DNA from: Clostridiales bacterium UBA2432
GTDB lineage: Bacteria; Bacillota; Clostridia; Lachnospirales; Vallitaleaceae
Length of the DNA stretch: 8,245 nucleotides
NCBI GenBank assembly: GCA_002342805.1
Contig: DDQW01000062.1
Location: 1 to 8,245, forward strand
Direction: 5' to 3'
The notes beneath the pieces are model-generated. The model saw only the letters and a list, made by a program, of their open reading frames with translations, did not search any database and was not told the origin of the DNA. Shown here in pieces: positions 6,997 to 8,245 of this stretch. Each line of letters opens with the position of its first letter. Within the stretch, counting starts at the first letter, position 1. The translations under genes and the position numbers were made by a program.

Positions 6997-7833
6997 ATGA
7001 TAGGAGCAATTATTGGAGATATCGTAGGTTCACGCTTTGAATTTAATAATCATAAATCAATGGATTTTGAGCTTTTTACAGAGGACTGTTTTGTGACCGA
7101 TGATACGATTATGACTCTGGCTGTTGCTAAAGCCATATTGGAAACAGATAGAGACATAATCTTAGGAACTTCTATTCAAAAACAAGATGAAATTTACTTG
7201 AATCAATTGGCAAAGAATACTGTTTCATATATGCAATTGATTGGCAGAAATTATCCAGATTGTGGCTATGGAAGCAGTTTTGGCCAGTGGATCTTTAGCG
7301 AAAATCCACAACCCTATGGAAGTTACGGCAATGGTGCTGCAATGCGGATCAGCTCAGTCGTTGCAATAGCGGAGTTTGAAGACGATGTAAAGCGACTATC
7401 AAAGGCCGTAACCGGTGTCAGTCATAACCATAAAGAAGGACTTAAAGGAGCAGAAGCTACATCTATGGCAATCTTCCTTGCAAGAATGGGTCATGATAAA
7501 GAACAGATACGTCAATACAGCCAAGGGCATTATTATTCACTTGATTTTACCCTTGATGAGATTCGTGACACCTATCAGTTCAATGAGACTTGTCAAGAAA
7601 CGGTGCCACAAGCCATACAAGCATTTCTAGAAGCAGATTCCTTTGAAGATGCTATTAGGAAGGCTATATCCATTGGCGGTGACAGTGATACCCTTGCTGC
7701 TATAACCGGAAGTATTGCAGAAGCCTACTATGGCGTGCCAGAAGATCTGGTGGAAAAAGCTTTGATGTATTTGGATGATGATTTGTTGGAAATATATAAT
7801 GAATGGTGTTTAAACGATGTACAAAAAGACTAG
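6997..7833 (+). CDS. ADP-ribosylglycohydrolase family protein (DraG/ARH type)
   Basis: This 278-residue protein should hydrolyse the bond between ADP-ribose and a protein, nucleic acid or small-molecule acceptor using two divalent metal ions. It shows the family signatures: GAIIGDIVGSRFEF (3-16), the N-terminal metal ligands VTDDTIMTLA (33-42), GNGAAMRISS (111-120), SHNHKEGLKGAEAT (142-155) and the C-terminal metal ligands GGDSDTLAA (227-235; Asp229, Asp231, Thr232). Length is normal for the DraG-like branch and nothing is truncated. ATG 6997 is preceded by AAGGCGG (6983-6989) and lies 4 nt after the vWA stop. A longer frame overlapping the vWA gene would need a non-standard start. With the macro protein upstream, the cassette contains two candidate ADP-ribose-removing enzymes and no transferase. 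Catalytic identity is confident; the acceptor is unknown. Confidence 0.94.
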   Translation: MIGAIIGDIVGSRFEFNNHKSMDFELFTEDCFVTDDTIMTLAVAKAILETDRDIILGTSIQKQDEIYLNQLAKNTVSYMQLIGRNYPDCGYGSSFGQWIFSENPQPYGSYGNGAAMRISSVVAIAEFEDDVKRLSKAVTGVSHNHKEGLKGAEATSMAIFLARMGHDKEQIRQYSQGHYYSLDFTLDEIRDTYQFNETCQETVPQAIQAFLEADSFEDAIRKAISIGGDSDTLAAITGSIAEAYYGVPEDLVEKALMYLDDDLLEIYNEWCLNDVQKD

Positions 7834-7917
7834 GACAGGGAGCCAATAATGTAACATTAAATAATATGTGTGAGAATGATAAAAAAAACTGAGCTCAAAA
7901 CGTAAAGATTCAATTGA

Positions 7918-8219
7918 ATAGTAAGGATAGGCACTCATACGGGAGATAATCAGTTGTGTTCAAGGCTAAAACAACATTTTGCTAAAGAGAATAAAGATAG
8001 AAGTGTTTTCAGAAAGAACATAGGAAGATGTATTTTGAATAAAGCAAATGACGATTATCTAACCAAGTGGGAGTGGGATTTGACAAGGCAGATAGATTAC
8101 ATATTGAAAGTCGGTTAATTTCGGAAATTTCAAAGTGTAATTCATGCAGACCATCTAATCATTGGTTGGGATTAAGTTCACATATAAGGAAAAAAGCAAC
8201 CGTCAATAACAAGTGTTGA
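7918..8219 (+). pseudogene. Decayed GIY-YIG-type nuclease family gene
   Basis: Two pieces of one protein family can be read. From 7918 to 8118 the frame gives IVRIGTHTGDN, SRLKQHF, SVFRKNIGRCILNK and LTKWEWDLTRQIDY, then TAA at 8116-8118. The order VGTH, RLxQHF, SVFRKNIGRAIL is typical of a GIY-YIG-like family I recognise from Firmicutes. From about 8106, in another frame, ESRLISEISKCNSCRPSNHWLG matches the C-terminal cysteine/WLG part of the same family, ending with TGA at 8217-8219. The middle (probably several tens of residues) and the N-terminal region with its start are missing, and the frame changes at the junction. It is therefore a dead remnant. It lies downstream of the ADP-ribosylglycohydrolase and probably is not part of that cassette. 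Confidence 0.72.
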
Positions 8220-8245
8220 TTTTCAATGGGATTCATTCACGGTTG

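Noticed and set aside
7415..7630. Plus-strand 71-codon frame inside the ADP-ribosylglycohydrolase gene
   Set aside because: It is an out-of-frame shadow of a gene with intact catalytic motifs.
1..8245. CRISPR array, tRNA or rRNA genes, complete insertion sequence
   Set aside because: No regularly spaced repeats, cloverleaf sequence, rRNA-like stretch, transposase or terminal inverted repeats were seen.

Overview
The window is AT-rich DNA with strong AGGAG-type ribosome binding sites and low-GC Gram-positive codon use. Protein resemblances point to a Firmicute, probably a member of the Clostridia, but this is inference because no rRNA or other phylogenetic marker is present. All intact genes are on the + strand. 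The content (DNA methylase, ATPase-nuclease, ADP-ribose enzymes and gene remnants) looks like an accessory or defence-type region.

Layout. (1) 55-1191 is an RCC1-repeat (beta-propeller type) protein with an uncertain N-terminus and a separate C-terminal repeat array, part of which was recently duplicated at DNA level. (2) 1192-1860 has no intact gene. It carries a decayed fragment of a small alarmone synthetase (RelA/SpoT type) on the - strand at 1644-1793, then a good promoter. (3) 1861-2973 and 2977-4803 form a tight two-gene operon: an m5C DNA methyltransferase with all hallmark motifs, and a 608-residue ABC-type ATPase with a C-terminal TOPRIM-like region (OLD-family architecture). (4) 4804-5237 is an AT-rich spacer with no convincing gene. 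(5) 5238-7833 is a three-gene cassette: a macro-domain protein fused to a helix-turn-helix-like domain, a von Willebrand factor A protein, and an ADP-ribosylglycohydrolase. (6) 7918-8219 is a decayed GIY-YIG-type nuclease gene with missing parts and a frame change.

How the genes may work together. The methylase and ATPase-TOPRIM pair has the shape of a restriction-modification-like unit in which the usual restriction endonuclease is replaced by an OLD-like ATP-dependent nuclease. The macro/vWA/ADP-ribosylglycohydrolase cassette holds two enzymes predicted to bind or hydrolyse ADP-ribose conjugates but no visible ADP-ribosyltransferase, so the 'writer' must be elsewhere or absent. The two cassettes are separated by more than 400 bp and nothing in the sequence proves that they cooperate. 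The most interesting candidates for an undescribed system are these two cassettes. The two pseudogenes show that the neighbourhood has been rearranged.
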